DNA of 64,000 nucleotides from Endomychus coccineus (lineage: Eukaryota; Arthropoda; Insecta; Coleoptera; Endomychidae): assembly GCA_958510875.1 (NCBI GenBank), contig OY294069.1, positions 181,457,112-181,521,111 of the forward strand, given 5' to 3'. Below the pieces are notes generated by a model. The model worked only from the letters and a program-made list of their open reading frames with translations, did no database searches and was not told where the DNA came from. This document shows, one piece after another, positions 32,796 to 45,400 of this stretch. The translations under genes and the position numbers were made by a program. How positions within the stretch are numbered: position 1 is the first letter of the stretch; each line of letters starts with the position of its first letter.

Positions 32796-35700
32796 CTAAT
32801 GGAGTCCTTTCGTCCCCAAGGAATAAGGTTTCTTATCTGATGTGGTAAGGTAATAATTTCCGCTAGCTGTTGTCGGTGTCTGTTCTCCCATTTTGATGGT
32901 TGAAGCATCATGGCTACAACCTCCATGCTTGAATTCGTCCCACGAGGAGCAAGCCACCGCGTAAAATGGTTGATACGGATTTTGAAGACTTTCGACGAAA
33001 AATTCCCAGGCTCTGCTATGCGAACACGTTTCCGCTTTCACCTATAAGAAAAATGAAAACATAATTTCAAAATATCGAACTGATAAATGTGAATAAACTA
33101 GGTCCCAAGTGCAACCCATGAGGTACCCCGTAATTGGTTAAGTCGAAATTCGACAAGTACTATGCAATATGTTCAAGAAAATAATGTCGAAAAACGTTAC
33201 CAAAATTCGGCCACATCCTGGCTGTGGAGGTCCTCCGTTGTTGGGATAGAAATCCACATGTCCTAGTTCTCCAGCCAATCCCAAATATCCGGCACATGTA
33301 TGTATGATATCGACAAAATCGGCACTCTCTTTCGAAATTCTTTGAGCAAACTCCCCGAATTTTGGCTTTGCCGGGTCCAAACCTTGAAAAAAATCGAAAT
33401 ATAGCTACAGTCTGAGACGCACATCAAAAGTATTTTGATTTCAAATGATGATACCAATCTGAAATGTTGTATATAGCCACAATCGATTGTTATACGGAAA
33501 GTTATATTTTTTATTGCGTTTCATAATTCCTAATGAGGTTTTGGGATGATCTCCACCAGTCTTTTCTACACCTAAGTCTGACCGTTTTCAAAATATTCAG
33601 ACTTTTTGAAAATTAATATCTCTGTCATATTTGAATATTTTTAAATCGATTTCGAGCATCAGCAAGAAGGATGTATTTATAATTGGAGAAAAACAATTGA
33701 AAATCTTCAAATTTGAGCAAACTTTGGGGGAGTTCAAGTACCCATAATTCATTTTATTCAAATAGAATGGACAATTTTTTCTTTCACCAAAGGAAGGGGA
33801 ATTGAAATCCGCATACCGGTCGATTGTGTAAATGTTTTTTTTACTCACCAGTAACTCTAGCCAACTTAGTACTATGGACCCTCTGACCAATAATTCCTGC
33901 TACGTGAGCACCAAGACTATGTCCCACAATGTGCATTTGCTTTGGATTGACACCGAGTCTCCAAATGAGGTCATTTACGAATTCTGAAACGTAGGTAGCC
34001 ACTTCGGGTACCATCGACGCAGGTGTGGGATAGTAAATGTTACCGGTAATGGGACTCCAATCTACTATGAACACGTTAACGTCGTAATTCCTCAAGAAAC
34101 CATCTTTGATCCCTTGGCACGTCTCAGAAGTTCCACCGGATTGCCAACCGTGGATTACCATCTTGGTAGGACGGTTTTTATTGAAGGCGGAACTGATTAG
34201 GTCTCCAGGATGGACTACTTTGAGGCCACGTGTTTCAGTTCTACAAAATTATACAAATAGTACTGGAATTACTTATGACACATAATATGTTTTTAAGCAG
34301 TACCCAATTGATAAAAACCGGGAAACGGTATCGTTAAACGTAGCGAGTTGTCTGATTGGTCGAATTGCCATGACCAGTAATAGGCTCCTCCTTCGTCTCC
34401 AGTACAGTTATACATATCATACCAGCGCCGAACGCGCGTAGATATATGTTATAATTAGTTGTTAATTTTTGTTATTTAATAATTATTTTATGATTCTTCA
34501 CTTAATTAATGAATCGCCGTACCTCTTTATTGAAGCATTTCCGGAAAAGGTTGATACGAAATTTTTTGAACTGATGAAATCATACTACGTAAATTGAGTC
34601 CAAGGTTTCAATATAATTCTAAGAATATTCTTATAAATGAGAGTGTTAATATTAGCGTGATTACAATATATGGATTCTAAATTAACAAAGTTAGGCTACT
34701 AAGTTATGTAAGCTTATTTTAGGTTAGGTTAGAAACAAAGGCGGTACAGTAAACAATCATTATTGGTTATTAAGAGATTGTTAAGATTATCGCGAGTACA
34801 TTATTTGCGTTCTATATCAACAAAGTTAGGTTAAGTTAAGTGTAAGGTTAAGTTAGAAACAAAAGTATGCATCTGTGGTGTGGTGCTCTAATTATTTAAC
34901 TCATAAATTGAATATTGAGAATATACAGCGTTCTCATCGCTCTTCATGATGTTTCAACTGGTTGACATATTTGTGTGCACTCTTAATTCAATAAGCAATT
35001 ACCTTGCAATCAAATAACAGCTCAGAACATTTATCATGCATTCACCATGTATTTAATTAATGTTTTTGTTACTCTTTTATGCCATTTCCTTAATTTCCTT
35101 ACCCAGAAACTGTGATTCTTCCTGTTGGGTAACGTATTTCGATAAATAAATAAATAAATAAATGAGGGAGGCCGATTTCTCTTTGCGGAAATTGCCAACC
35201 GTATAACCTTGAGTTGATGGGTCAGGTTGTCTGAAGAAGGTGTCCATGGGGGTTGGCGAGGATCCTGACGTCCTAGACGTCCTGATTAAACTCAATCTGT
35301 AAATCACGTTCACTTGAACTCACCTTGTATATAAAGTGAAACTGACAGACTTAGAGAGATCGTACGATTGAGCGAAAAGTTGCGGTTCAGAATGTTCATA
35401 ATATCCAATGATGGTGTTGTTATGTTGGTCACTGAGGTAAATCCATTCATTCCCAAAACCGGGTTCGGTTTTCATTATCTCATCTCTGCTGTACACTCCG
35501 GACACAGTCGCATCCGTTGCTGTTGCTGTGGAAATATTTCAAATGAAGCAAATTAACAATGATACTTGACCCAGGTATGAGTTATATATAAATTCTCGGA
35601 AATTAGGTCACACTAACACATGTGCTTGGTATTTTCGTCTTTACGTACGTTTCGGTCTCACGACCATCATCAGAAGACGTATCAATGTCTGAAACAGGAT

Positions 35701-36824
35701 TTCGTAAATCTAAATGTATCAGCACAAAGCTTCGTTATCGCACCAATTTCAATTATTTTCAATTCCACTATAATTAGATTACAAAATTGCTAATATTTCA
35801 ACGAAAGTAACCAATTATTATGAAGGATCTACTCTGGAGATGATTGACATAAAGCGTGACACCAAGTCAACAAATCATAGAGCAGACGTTCAATCAGTAA
35901 GTCAGATTTGTACTAATTTAATTAATCATAACCCTTGCAAATTCCTACATGCGTTTTTATAATGTTAAAAGTATATTTTAGATAGAATGTTTAAATAGCA
36001 ATATTCCTAATAAAGTCTGACAAACCATTTTCTATTACCTCATAAGTCTTTAACATCTGTTTCGAAAGTGGATACTTGAGCGTTATATTTTTTGGTTTCA
36101 GTCGTATTCAAACATAGTTTGAAATGACTTCGAACTATATAACAAAATTGCTAAGCAGTGTTATCTTGATACATTTCCATATACTTAAAAGATTCATGTG
36201 TTGCAATTTCGATTACTCGTGTTTCTGTTCGTTTTGGCAACGTAGACATTTTTGATTGAAATTTATGCGATAAGGACTCTTTGTGCTGATACAATTAGTT
36301 CCAAGAAATTCTGTTTTAAACATTGATACGTCTTCTAAGGATGGTCGTAAGAGACCGAAACGTACGTAAAGACGGAAATAATAAACATATGTGTTAGTGT
36401 GACCTATTACCGCTTATCAAATTAAATATTAAATATTGTATTCAGCTATAAAGGCTTTTAATAATCTGCCAAATAGTCACAAAGCAATTAAAAAGAGTGA
36501 TTACAAGATAGAACTACAAAGATATATAAAAGAACTACACATTAAATTGATTAATTACCACAATAATTATTATTAATATTTTCTTTTCTTTGCCGTTTTT
36601 GGTTTCAGTATTGTTTCTTTATTTATTTATATGTTATTAATTTTTCTTTTATTATTTTTTTGTAAGATTATAAACAGCCTGCAATGCCTGCATATTGGTA
36701 CCTAATGGCACCTCTGCAAGATTGATAGGTAATGTCTATTTTGTAAACTTGGTATAAACGTAAAATACTCACCAAATGAGCAACATGTAGCAACAACACA
36801 AATCCAAATTACTTTATTCAACAT
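32796..36824 (-). CDS. Lipase L5: secreted pancreatic-lipase/PLA1-family protein, 357 aa
   Basis: Exons are 36824-36773, 35525-35324, 34240-33849, 33382-33201 and 33041-32796, phases 1, 2, 1, 0, total 1074 nt. The signal peptide is MLNKVIWICVVATCCSF. Triad: Ser193 (IVGHSLGAH), Asp218 (LDPAKP), His284 (CSHSRAW). The lid is 9 residues (Cys272-Cys282). Exon 2 encodes PGFGNEWIYLSDQHNNTIIG, a block shared with L4. The closest relative in the window is L4 (same exon lengths within 3 nt for exons 2-4). Intron 1 carries the inverted-repeat ribozyme element (35565-36420) and intron 2 an R-ggcgaga repeat. A TATA box lies 45 nt upstream of the start codon. The acceptor for exon 2 could be 6 nt further in. 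Confidence 0.93.
34320..34450. repeat. Dispersed repeat family 'R-ggcgaga', copy 3
   Basis: Shares 'ccatgaccagtaataggctcctccttc' in part and 'ataccagcgccgaacg' with the copies at 9020 and 19008. Shorter than the others. In L5 intron 2. Confidence 0.5.
34620..34880. repeat. Degenerate two-unit tandem with GGTTAGGTT tracts
   Basis: 'caaagttagg ... ggttaggttagaaacaaa' near 34688-34740 recurs near 34820-34862 ('caaagttagg ... ggttaagttagaaacaaa'), a period of about 130 bp. The rest of L5 intron 2 (34880-35300) shows a (AAAT)n run at 35145-35165 and no gene. Confidence 0.5.
35637..35678 (-). ncRNA. Hammerhead ribozyme motif, left arm
   Basis: All parts are intact on the minus strand: stem I GTCTT/AAGAC, core CTGATGA, one extra T, stem II GGTC/GACC with loop GTGA, GAAAC, loop GTAC, GTA cleavage triplet. 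Same sequence as 62406-62447. Confidence 0.7.
36330..36373 (+). ncRNA. Decayed hammerhead motif, right arm
   Basis: Stem I (GTCTT/AAGAC) and the GAAAC-GTAC-GTA part are kept, but the first core reads CTAAGGA instead of CTGATGA and the stem II loop has an insertion. Probably inactive. Confidence 0.55.
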
Positions 36825-36868
36825 TATAATGGGGCAATTGTCATTGCGGTTTCTGGAATGTGCCTGCA

Positions 36869-36875
36869 TTTATAG
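36869..36875 (-). promoter_or_regulatory. TATA box of L5
   Basis: CTATAAA on the minus strand, 45 nt upstream of the L5 start codon, so transcription would start near 36842 with a very short 5' UTR. Confidence 0.55.
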
Positions 36876-37429
36876 AAATGGGAATCAATTGTCTTTCCTC
36901 TACTCCGATAGATTATAAATAAACACAGGAAAAAAACTGATACGTTTTGTTAACAATAGGAAACTGCATCCTGCAAAATAGAGATAGTTTGATCCACGTT
37001 CATATCCTCCATACCCACAACATATAACTTATGATTATAATTCATAGTCTGGAATTTTCCATGCACTAATTGGAAAATCCCAACACCCTTTTTCATTATG
37101 TTTTCAAAATTTCATACTAGTCTAGGCATTTGAGAAATTTTTTTTGTCCAAACTTTGATCTATTCTTATGTATTTTGACGCGCTGAACACGATGGTGTTG
37201 TTTAAATTTGGGTCAACCCCGTGCTCGAAAAACTATTTTTGGGTACAAAAAATGATAATTTTTCGATTTTTTGCGTTTGTCTTCGGTCTGAAGGCGATTT
37301 GAGGTCATGAGCCCTGGTTAGGGCACATTTAGTGTGTTTTTCAGCACATTGAAAATTTGAGTATATAATATATATAATAAGCCTTTTTTTTCAATTGTTT
37401 TGCATTTAAATCCGAGTTTTACACATGGA

Positions 37430-37760
37430 TATGGAAGAATTCGTAAGAACATTTGTACCTGACATCATCATATTAGGGATTGTGGGATCCGCCTTCCTGC
37501 GGAAAATGAAGTTGAGTTTGGGTTGCATTAAGCTCTACCAGATTATCAGATTATCATATCTTAATTAATCACTTCTCTGGCTTCATTGAACAATATAGGG
37601 GCTCTAGATGAGAAAGCGTTATGCATTGTACCATCATCTGCAAAGCTGTGGATGGAACAGGTCCAGAAGATCGCTTATATGGAGCAGAAACAAAGTTGGT
37701 GCCAAGAGAGAGTCCTGTGGAACACCAGCGTTAACAAGCTACGACAATGGTACAGTATAT
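37430..37760 (-). pseudogene. LINE reverse-transcriptase fragment
   Basis: Minus-strand sequence encodes, with breaks, the VPQGSVLAP.LF..INDL-type RT block. It is related to 57400-57720 ('ctgcaaagctgtgga', 'atatggagcagaaacaaag', 'tggaa.accagcgtt'). Upstream part matches 44190-44330 ('catcatattaggg.ttgtggg'). The preceding 36830-37430 is intergenic with no recognised feature. Confidence 0.55.
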
Positions 37761-38127
37761 TAGGGAATACAGAAAAACCTCGATTATTTATTATATAGTC
37801 ATACGATTTAGTCCAAAAAATTATTACATAAAATGGAATAAATGAGAATGTTAGCACAATAGTATAATTATGAAGTGTTTGGGATTTAAATATCTAAATA
37901 TACAAATATCTACTAATATGTGATTGAAAAGATCAACATTGGAGAATTTACAATCACCCATAATACAATTTTGTTAATCTACCAGAGAATTTAGTATAGA
38001 ACTTATATCAACTTTGATATAAGAAAATACCATCAGAACTACAATAGGAATTCATCAATTTGCCAAGTTTCAGTCATATGATGCGCTTATTAAATAAATC
38101 GAAGAAAGTGTTAATATTTATTTATTA

Positions 38128-40819
38128 TTAAAGTAAACCGCCGTTTCCAAAAGCGAAAGGTTCTCGATCATTAGTTTTCAAATAGTATTTTCCTCGAGCC
38201 GTTGTAGGACAATTAGCTCCCATTGGTATGGATTCATTGTAACATTTTCCAAAATCGCACGACACAGCCAGAAAAGGCCTTGCAGGATAGAGAAGACTGT
38301 CTGCAAAATATTTCCAGCTTCTTCCATGACTACATGCCTCGATTATCTGAAACATACTACGCTATACTTCTTCTAAATAATTGAGGGATGAAGTGGATTT
38401 ATTGGAACAGTGAATGAAAGCATACCTGAAGAACGCTGCATCCAGGCTGAGGAGGCTTTCCACCATTCGGGTAGAAATCGGCATGCCCAATTGTATCTTC
38501 TATGCCCAAAAAGCCCGAGCAAGTATGTATTATATCAACAAAGTCTGCGTCGTCTGAAGAAATACGTTCTAGTTGGAAAATGCCATCGAAACCAGGCAAC
38601 GCCGGGTCTAAACCTGCGGGCAATGATTGATCGCTTGAAGATCAACTATACACGATTAGATAGTCTGATATTATTTCCAATGTACTAAGTACGCTCACCT
38701 GTAACTCTACCAACTTTTTCTCCATCGACTCTTTTCGCAGCCAATCCGCTTATATGAGCCCCCAAACTATGCCCAACCAAGTGTAAACCCTTGGGGTCCA
38801 CCCCTCTTTGAGTTATCAGTTCGTTCAGAAATAACGCGAGATGCTCGGCAATTGGAATCACGGCTTTAGCGGGTACAGGATATAACACGTTACCGGCAAT
38901 GGCATGCCAATCCATAATAAACACGTTCACATCTTCTTGTTGTAAGAATCCATCTCTTATCTGTGAGCACATGTCAGCTGTACTTGACGACATCCAACCG
39001 TGCGTTATGAATTTCGTTTTTTTCTTCTCGTCGAAGACGGTTCTGTTTAGATCGTTGGTGTTGTGAATCACTATACCATTTTTCAAGGACCTGTCCAACA
39101 AATTGATTATTTTAATAGGGAAAGTCGAATTGACTGCGCTTGATTCAGAAGGGTACGAGTTGGCTTCCACTTGGGATCGATTTCACTCCCTTAATATGTG
39201 CACAGATTGAAATCTAAAAACTAGCATATGGTAAGTGACGAAATAACAAATCCATTTCGGAAGGTTAAAGTGTAACGTAGACCGCCTCTAGAGGGAGATG
39301 CATGTCTTAAACGTTAGTAGTTGCTTCAGAAACTACGAACGAACGCATAGATATACGATATACATCGTATCCCTGGGTACATTGACCTTTATTGTATTCG
39401 CTGTATGTTCATATAGTCCAGTAAATGAAGCCCAAAATCGAGCTAACTAAGGAAAAAATTTTCTCATGAACCGATTTTGATCTGTGAGAGCTCATTCGAT
39501 TCGTCTTGACATCTAGATCAAAGTTTACCACTTTTGGTCTTTGGCAAATTGTCTATTTTGTTAATAAACAATAAATAGTGGCAGATAGCTTTCTCATATA
39601 CAGAAATGTATGCAAAATCTCCCCTACCCGTTAGGTTGAGATGCTCATAGTCCCAGCAATTTCGTGCACTTTACCTCGCCGATCGTCATTATATCATACC
39701 ATGAACTTCTAGCGTTGTAACCTCAATTGGGCGACCAGAATTTTAACCGGTCGATTTACCACTTAGTTGCCCCTTAGAGCCCAAACGGCCTGTGAGCCAA
39801 AACGGAGATAATTGATTGACTTAAAACGAGTGCCTACGTTAATTTTTTTGAAAAATTTATGTGAGATATGAGACTAAATTGAAAATATTTGTTATGTCAT
39901 CCTCAGATAAAATAACTTTCATCTATTGGGGAGCCAACTCGGCCCCTACCTTTTTTAGTTCAGGCACAATTCTTATTCTTATTGTCGGCTGTCAACTCGA
40001 CCAGTTCCTCATAACACAGTTTCATCATTGTATCAAATTGAATTGTGACTTGTCAATATGCATTTGAGTAAACCATCACCTACCGTGTATATAGTGTGAA
40101 ATATACATTCTTCTCGAAATCGTATCTGAAAATAAGCATTTTAGCGTCTTCATGTTTAAAATGACCCACGACCACATCACCTCTAAAATTCAAATAGAAG
40201 ATCCATCTATCGCCAAATCCAGGATAAATGGATTGCAATTGTTTTCTACTGTAGCTAGTCGTGTTGGAAGCCGAAACAATTCCTGGACAAACCGACATAA
40301 TCTTTATTAAAATATTATTATACATGCAGTATTTTTAAAATTGATATGGTAAAAAAATATGATTCCGTAAAAGGCACTATTTGATAAGATTAATAAAATT
40401 AAAGTAATACTTGGGTTAGATTCTCGAAAAATGTTCCTTTGTTTAATTTCATAGACTATAAATATTAATAATCACCCTTAAGGACCTTTCGGCTACCAAT
40501 TATTCATCATCAGAGTAATACATAGGTAGATCTTTATTGAAATAGGATATCCTAATACACAAATCAGGTAGAAAGTATAAAGTAAACAGATATGCATAAA
40601 AAAAATGGTCTTTTGAGAAACTAAATCTTATGTTGGATCAGTGACAATTTACCAAGCAAATTAGGATTCAATAATTAGACAATCAACCAATAGTACCACT
40701 TCTCAAACTCGGGTATGATTATCAAAAGAAACATTAACTTGTTCCTAAATCGTAAAAATTTACAAAGACATACCGTACGGCTCTGAACATAATAAGCCAA
40801 GCAACATTAAGTTCAACAT
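38128..40819 (-). CDS. Lipase L6: secreted pancreatic-lipase/PLA1-family protein, 347 aa
   Basis: Exons are 40819-40774, 40282-40084, 39090-38699, 38613-38426 and 38346-38128, phases 1, 2, 1, 0, total 1044 nt. The signal peptide is MLNLMLLGLLCS. Triad: Ser190 (LVGHSLGAH), Asp215 (GLDPALP), His282 (CSHGRSW). The lid is 8 residues between cysteines. The last exon is the shortest of the L2-L6 group (219 nt), and the protein ends FAFGNGGLL. Exon 2 keeps the PGFGDRWIFYL block. A TATA box lies at 40892-40899, and overlapping AATAAA signals follow the stop codon (38117-38126). Intron 2 (39095-40080) shows no recognised feature. Confidence 0.93.
40475..40525 (-). repeat. Hammerhead-like motif, third copy of the 7.8-kb family
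   Basis: On the minus strand: TTACT-CTGATGATG, then GGTAGCC-GAAAGG, 'tcctt' and 'aagggtgattatt'. The 5' half of stem II is replaced by unrelated bases, so pairing is lost. In intron 1 of L6. Confidence 0.4.
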
Positions 40820-40891
40820 AGTCCTTATTGCAAGTCGTAAAAACTAAAATCAAATTCTGATAAAATGCAGCGGCATGCACCATTCGGCTTA

Positions 40892-40899
40892 TTTTATAT
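40892..40899 (-). promoter_or_regulatory. TATA box of L6
   Basis: ATATAAAA on the minus strand, 73-80 nt upstream of the L6 start codon. Confidence 0.5.
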
Positions 40900-41099
40900 G
40901 TTGCCAAGTTATGCTTAGAACGTTATCGTAAATTTGGCGATAAGCCTTTTGAATATAATAATGTGACTGATAATAGAAAGTTACCATAACAGGTCGCAAT
41001 ACGTCTCATACTATTATTATGATGTTACATGGCATTCGAGCAATTTCAATCAGCTGCTTCACTGTCGGAATGAAAAACCATATTCTTAAGATTTTCCCA

Positions 41100-41350
41100 A
41101 TTATCTTACTTCTCCAAATATGCTTTGTCATCTGCAAAATCCGATAACTTCCCCATAGCTGTTGAGTGAAAACAATTCATTGTTATATATGTTGAATAAA
41201 ATAAGTCCTAGTAGCACTGTTCCTTGTGGTACACCGTAGTCAATTGATTTGACACCACTAAGTATACCAGCAGAGAGTTCCAAACAAATGCCTATGACAA
41301 CGATGTCCTGCTTTGACTGTAAGTGGCTTATGGCGTCCAATACTTAGGGT
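41100..41350 (-). pseudogene. LINE RT fragment (VPQGTVLLGLILFNIY)
   Basis: The frame 41128-41340 reads IDYGVPQGTVLLGLILFNIY then N-N-E-L, the RT block before the FADD box. A further 'GEVIGF' fits the start of the FADD strand. Jockey/CR1-like. It is truncated and lies between L6 and L7. Confidence 0.7.
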
Positions 41351-41559
41351 TCATCTATGAATATGCACAAACGCGGACTGCTTGCATTGAAAGCTCCTGT
41401 TATTTTTGATGTTAAAGCTAAACTTGCATCATAAATTGATGTTTTCTCCTTAACCCGAATTGATTATTGGCAATGAAAGCGATAAAACTGTCTTATGTCT
41501 TATGAAGGGGAATTACCACTCCGATGTATACCTACTAGCCTACCTTCAAACATTGATTC

Positions 41560-42050
41560 AAAATATGTCTGAGCTCCTCCAAGATGGTGGTCGCAAAGTT
41601 GGACACCACGTTCTAGGGGATCTGTGATTCAATAATCTCCTCAACCATAGTCTAGGGGTATAACTGCTGCTATAGATCTTTGACACGTTGACAATGGCAC
41701 AGAAGGAGCTCCGCATCCTCGAACACTGGTCGGCAGGTCATCGTCCAGTCGAGAACGGTGCAGTTACGCCCTAAAGCACCCATAGCCTGTTAGCAGCCTC
41801 GATTTTATGGTCTGCCAATTGCATGCCATTCACCGAGAACCACCGGCAGATTGTGGCGACCGCCTCGTTCGTGTTCTGCGACTTCTTCCAAAAACTTGGC
41901 AATGGCAACCACAATAATGTCATCTACGAAACCTACAGTCTTTGTCCCTGTGGGCATGGGTAACTTCACCGCATCGTACATGGTGTTCCACAATAAGAGT
42001 CCAAGTAACGAGCCTTGTATGACGACTTATGTGATGTAGTACTCTTTGTT
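41560..42050 (-). pseudogene. R1-type LINE RT fragment
   Basis: The frame 41805-41993 reads LLWNTMYD-like MWNTMYDAVKLPMP then TKTVGFVDDIIVVAIAKFLE. This is the RT block with FADD changed to FVDD, as in the R1 clade. Upstream and downstream pieces are frame-broken. Different family from the neighbour at 41100. Confidence 0.75.
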
Positions 42051-42431
42051 TTCCTACTCAGCGTAATTTATCAACTAGTCTCGAACAGACAGTGCTTAAA
42101 AAAAGTTTTAGTGTCTCAATCAATGAAGAGTAAGTGGTACATATATCTATTGACCGTATTGTTGCCTGATTTGCCTAATTAATGAAAAACCCGTGATATT
42201 GGGTCACTTCCTGAATATCGGTACACGTACTGCAAGTTATATTGATATTTAATTAATCGAGGTAAATGATATATAAGAATGAATTTGATAAAATAAGTAA
42301 ATTGTTAACCTTCAGTAAACCAAGTAAACCAGAGAAGGGCTCGTTATTATACCATTAAACAACAAAACAGTTTATAACATTTAATGTTTCATCTTAAAAA
42401 TAACTTTTTACATTATCAGAATTTCTCTTAT

Positions 42432-45400
42432 CTAAACTAAATCCACAAAAGGCACTAATTCTTCGTCTAACATATACTGTAAGTTCAAGTCGCTATAAAG
42501 TTCGTCTAAAACGGCGTCACCATTCAAATAGTCTCTTATCGCTGGCTTAAAATATTGCAATATGTGTCTCCGCTCTTTTTCCGATTTCAACGCGGTTTCG
42601 ATAATCGGCCCCGTGTATTTGCCCACGGCAAACGGCGAAACAGAGTTCGTTATCACTAAATATACACCGGATGCCGAACTATTGACATGCTGGCCCATTT
42701 CCATCTGCGGCTGATTCGGTGGACAATGACCCAAGAGATATTCCATGTATGACGTACAAGGCCAACCATAGAATCCTATCGGTGTGTTGATGCTTTCTGC
42801 GAAATACTGGGGTGCCCTATAGTGGTTGCACGCGAAAAATCCTGAAATGCACCAATTAAATCGATTAAAACAGTATATGACTATTAAAGCACAAATAACG
42901 TTATGAAAACTTACTTGTTTCGGCCCAACAGCCAGGCTGTATAATACCGCCATTCATATAAAAGTCCACCTGCCCGCTATCTATAAATTGTCCTTGCATG
43001 AAGGCATTCGTATGGACAACGTCGACGAATTGGGCATCTCCTTTATCTAATTTCTGGTCGTTACCAACTGTTATGAAACCAGGCATCGCAGGGTCCAAAC
43101 CTGTTATTCGCGTCAGCCTGTATGGACGGAGATTGATTGCAACGTAATTTGGCACGTGAGCTCCTAGAACATAGAAACTAATAAATTTCAATTGGTCACA
43201 AGTAGGGAAAAGAGTGTCATAAAGACTAACGAAGCTATCTCACATAGTATCAACGTGGTAGAAATTATTTAATTCCTCTCAACTATTCTCGGAAGAATGA
43301 CATCAAAAGAAATTCTTGTCATTTTGAGTTAAAACAGTAAATTTCAAGAGTACTTTTGAATCTTCGTTGACAAATAGTTAGAAGCTACATGTTCCATTCT
43401 CCTCCATATTACCTAGACTGAAGCCTACAATATGGATATCGTCCACTCCCAACTCCCTAATCCGATCTACAAGTTGAGCTGTACACTTTCCCGCGTGTCT
43501 TATATTCCACAAAGCTGCCAAGTAGCATGGACTCATGACCAATGGTGACCAGTCCACAGCAAAAACGTTGTAGTCCTTTGCTAACAGATACTCTGCAAAA
43601 TAAAAAACAATGTTACTGATGATGACTCACACAACTAATACTGATTTAACTATATCATTGTCATCGCCTTTAGGGATGAATATTACTATTACCATTTTGC
43701 AACATACTGATAGATACTTCTAAGTTACCTAGATATTTGTCTCTACTGTGTTTATATCCACAAACTAGCTGACTAGTCGGTGAATATTGGGCTAACATTG
43801 CTTGTTGATTGGCCTTGTCAAAACAGTAAGCAAAAATGTGATTGGTTGAAGACTTTTCTTTGTTTATATTTGACCACACTAGAGGAAAACCTAAGAAACC
43901 GAAGAACATCGTGTGAGCCAACGGTGGAATGTTGGGAGAGTATATAGAGATTCGATATTTTTTTTGGAAGGTTTGGAGGTAATAGGCATAAGTAAAGACC
44001 TCACTAGGCAAAGAGTCTGTTAAGAATAAGCTCAGCAGGTCTCGAGCTTGACAATGAAGAGGTGAACTCTAGGACAGTTCGAATCTGTGCTTTGTAGATC
44101 ATGAGGAGATGCTGGGATGTGAAATAGCTCTTGGCACGGAATATGAAATCAAGTTTTTGCGAAGCGGTGATCATCCAATGAGAGGGTGCTGTTGGTGGTG
44201 ATCCGGAACTTAGATATGGAAGACTTCATAGAAGTAACAGTACCAGAAATCATCATATTAGGGGTTATGGTGTCCGTCTTCCTGGAGAAGATGCAACGTT
44301 GTTTCTTGGTTTCACTAGATTATCAGATCTCATTGCCAGACCTACATTAACATATTTGGCAGGTGAAAGAAATATCTTGAAAATATTGATTGTAACCTGT
44401 GACTATCGATCGAATGAAATTTGCATGTATGTTTTCACTTATTGTTCACGGAATGAAATGTTTCGTATTTCAATAATTCAATCAACTCCTTTGTTTTCTC
44501 GTTCTCTCTCACTCACTCTCTCTCGTTTTAAAAGTCAGTATTTCACTCACGTTTCTTGATTTCTACCAATGCTGCTAGATTCATATCAGAATTATATCCG
44601 TGAATGATAATTTTAACCGGATGACTATGGTTGAAGGCGGTGTCGTGCAAATTTGTGACGTTCGGTTCGGGACCCCATATGACTGGTTCGGGGACATCAG
44701 GATGGCTTCTGGTGTACAAAAAGAACGTAACGTCGGCATCTGGACAAACGCTGCAAAATAACAGATAATAAAGTTCAAGTATCACAGCAATTGTTCTAAT
44801 AATATCTTAGTTCCAGTCAATAATAATTACTTGTTAGAATATATACAGCGCCGGATCTAGGCATCATCAAATGGGGGCTATTCAGATCCATGCCACCCCT
44901 ATACCTTTATTTCAACATGTATTTAATAATTTTTGTAGAAAGTAACGGCTAATTAATACCAATAGATTACGTCTCTACTACTTTCAGGATTTATAGCCCA
45001 TTATCAGAACATTAAAGCTCTACAAAAATGATATTGTTCAAATAATGACTAATTTAAGGTTATTAGCTCATAAATCATGAAGTACATGTATATATACTGA
45101 TATAAAAACTCTTTACTGAGTTTTATTTTGCCCCACGTTGTGGTGACAATTATTAACTAAACTCTTATAAGTTTATTATTTAATTATGAATTATTATTAA
45201 TTCTTCCGGCTAGCTTTTATTTGTATTTTTAAATCTCATGTTTGTTTTGTTTTGAATAATCTAATGATTTGAATAATGAACTTTTACCTTTTTATTTTAT
45301 ATCTATGGAATTAAACACAGTGTTCTTTGAATGTTAAAAACTTTTATATTTAAATTTCTATGACTCTATTTTTTTTCTCGATTATCAATTTTAACAATTT

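Larger units (their letters stand above)
35565..36420. mobile_element. Inverted-repeat element with a hammerhead motif in each arm
   Basis: The left arm starts TGACCCAGGTATGAGTTATA and continues 'aattctcgg', 'aggtcacactaacacat'. The right arm ends in the inverted equivalent ('tgtgttagtgtgacctatt'). Each arm carries the 42-nt ribozyme motif, on the minus strand at left (35637-35678) and the plus strand at right (36330-36373). The core of about 650 bp matches 62985-63340 and, reversed, 61210-61560. No coding capacity. It resembles Penelope-derived non-autonomous repeats. In L5 intron 1. Confidence 0.7.
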
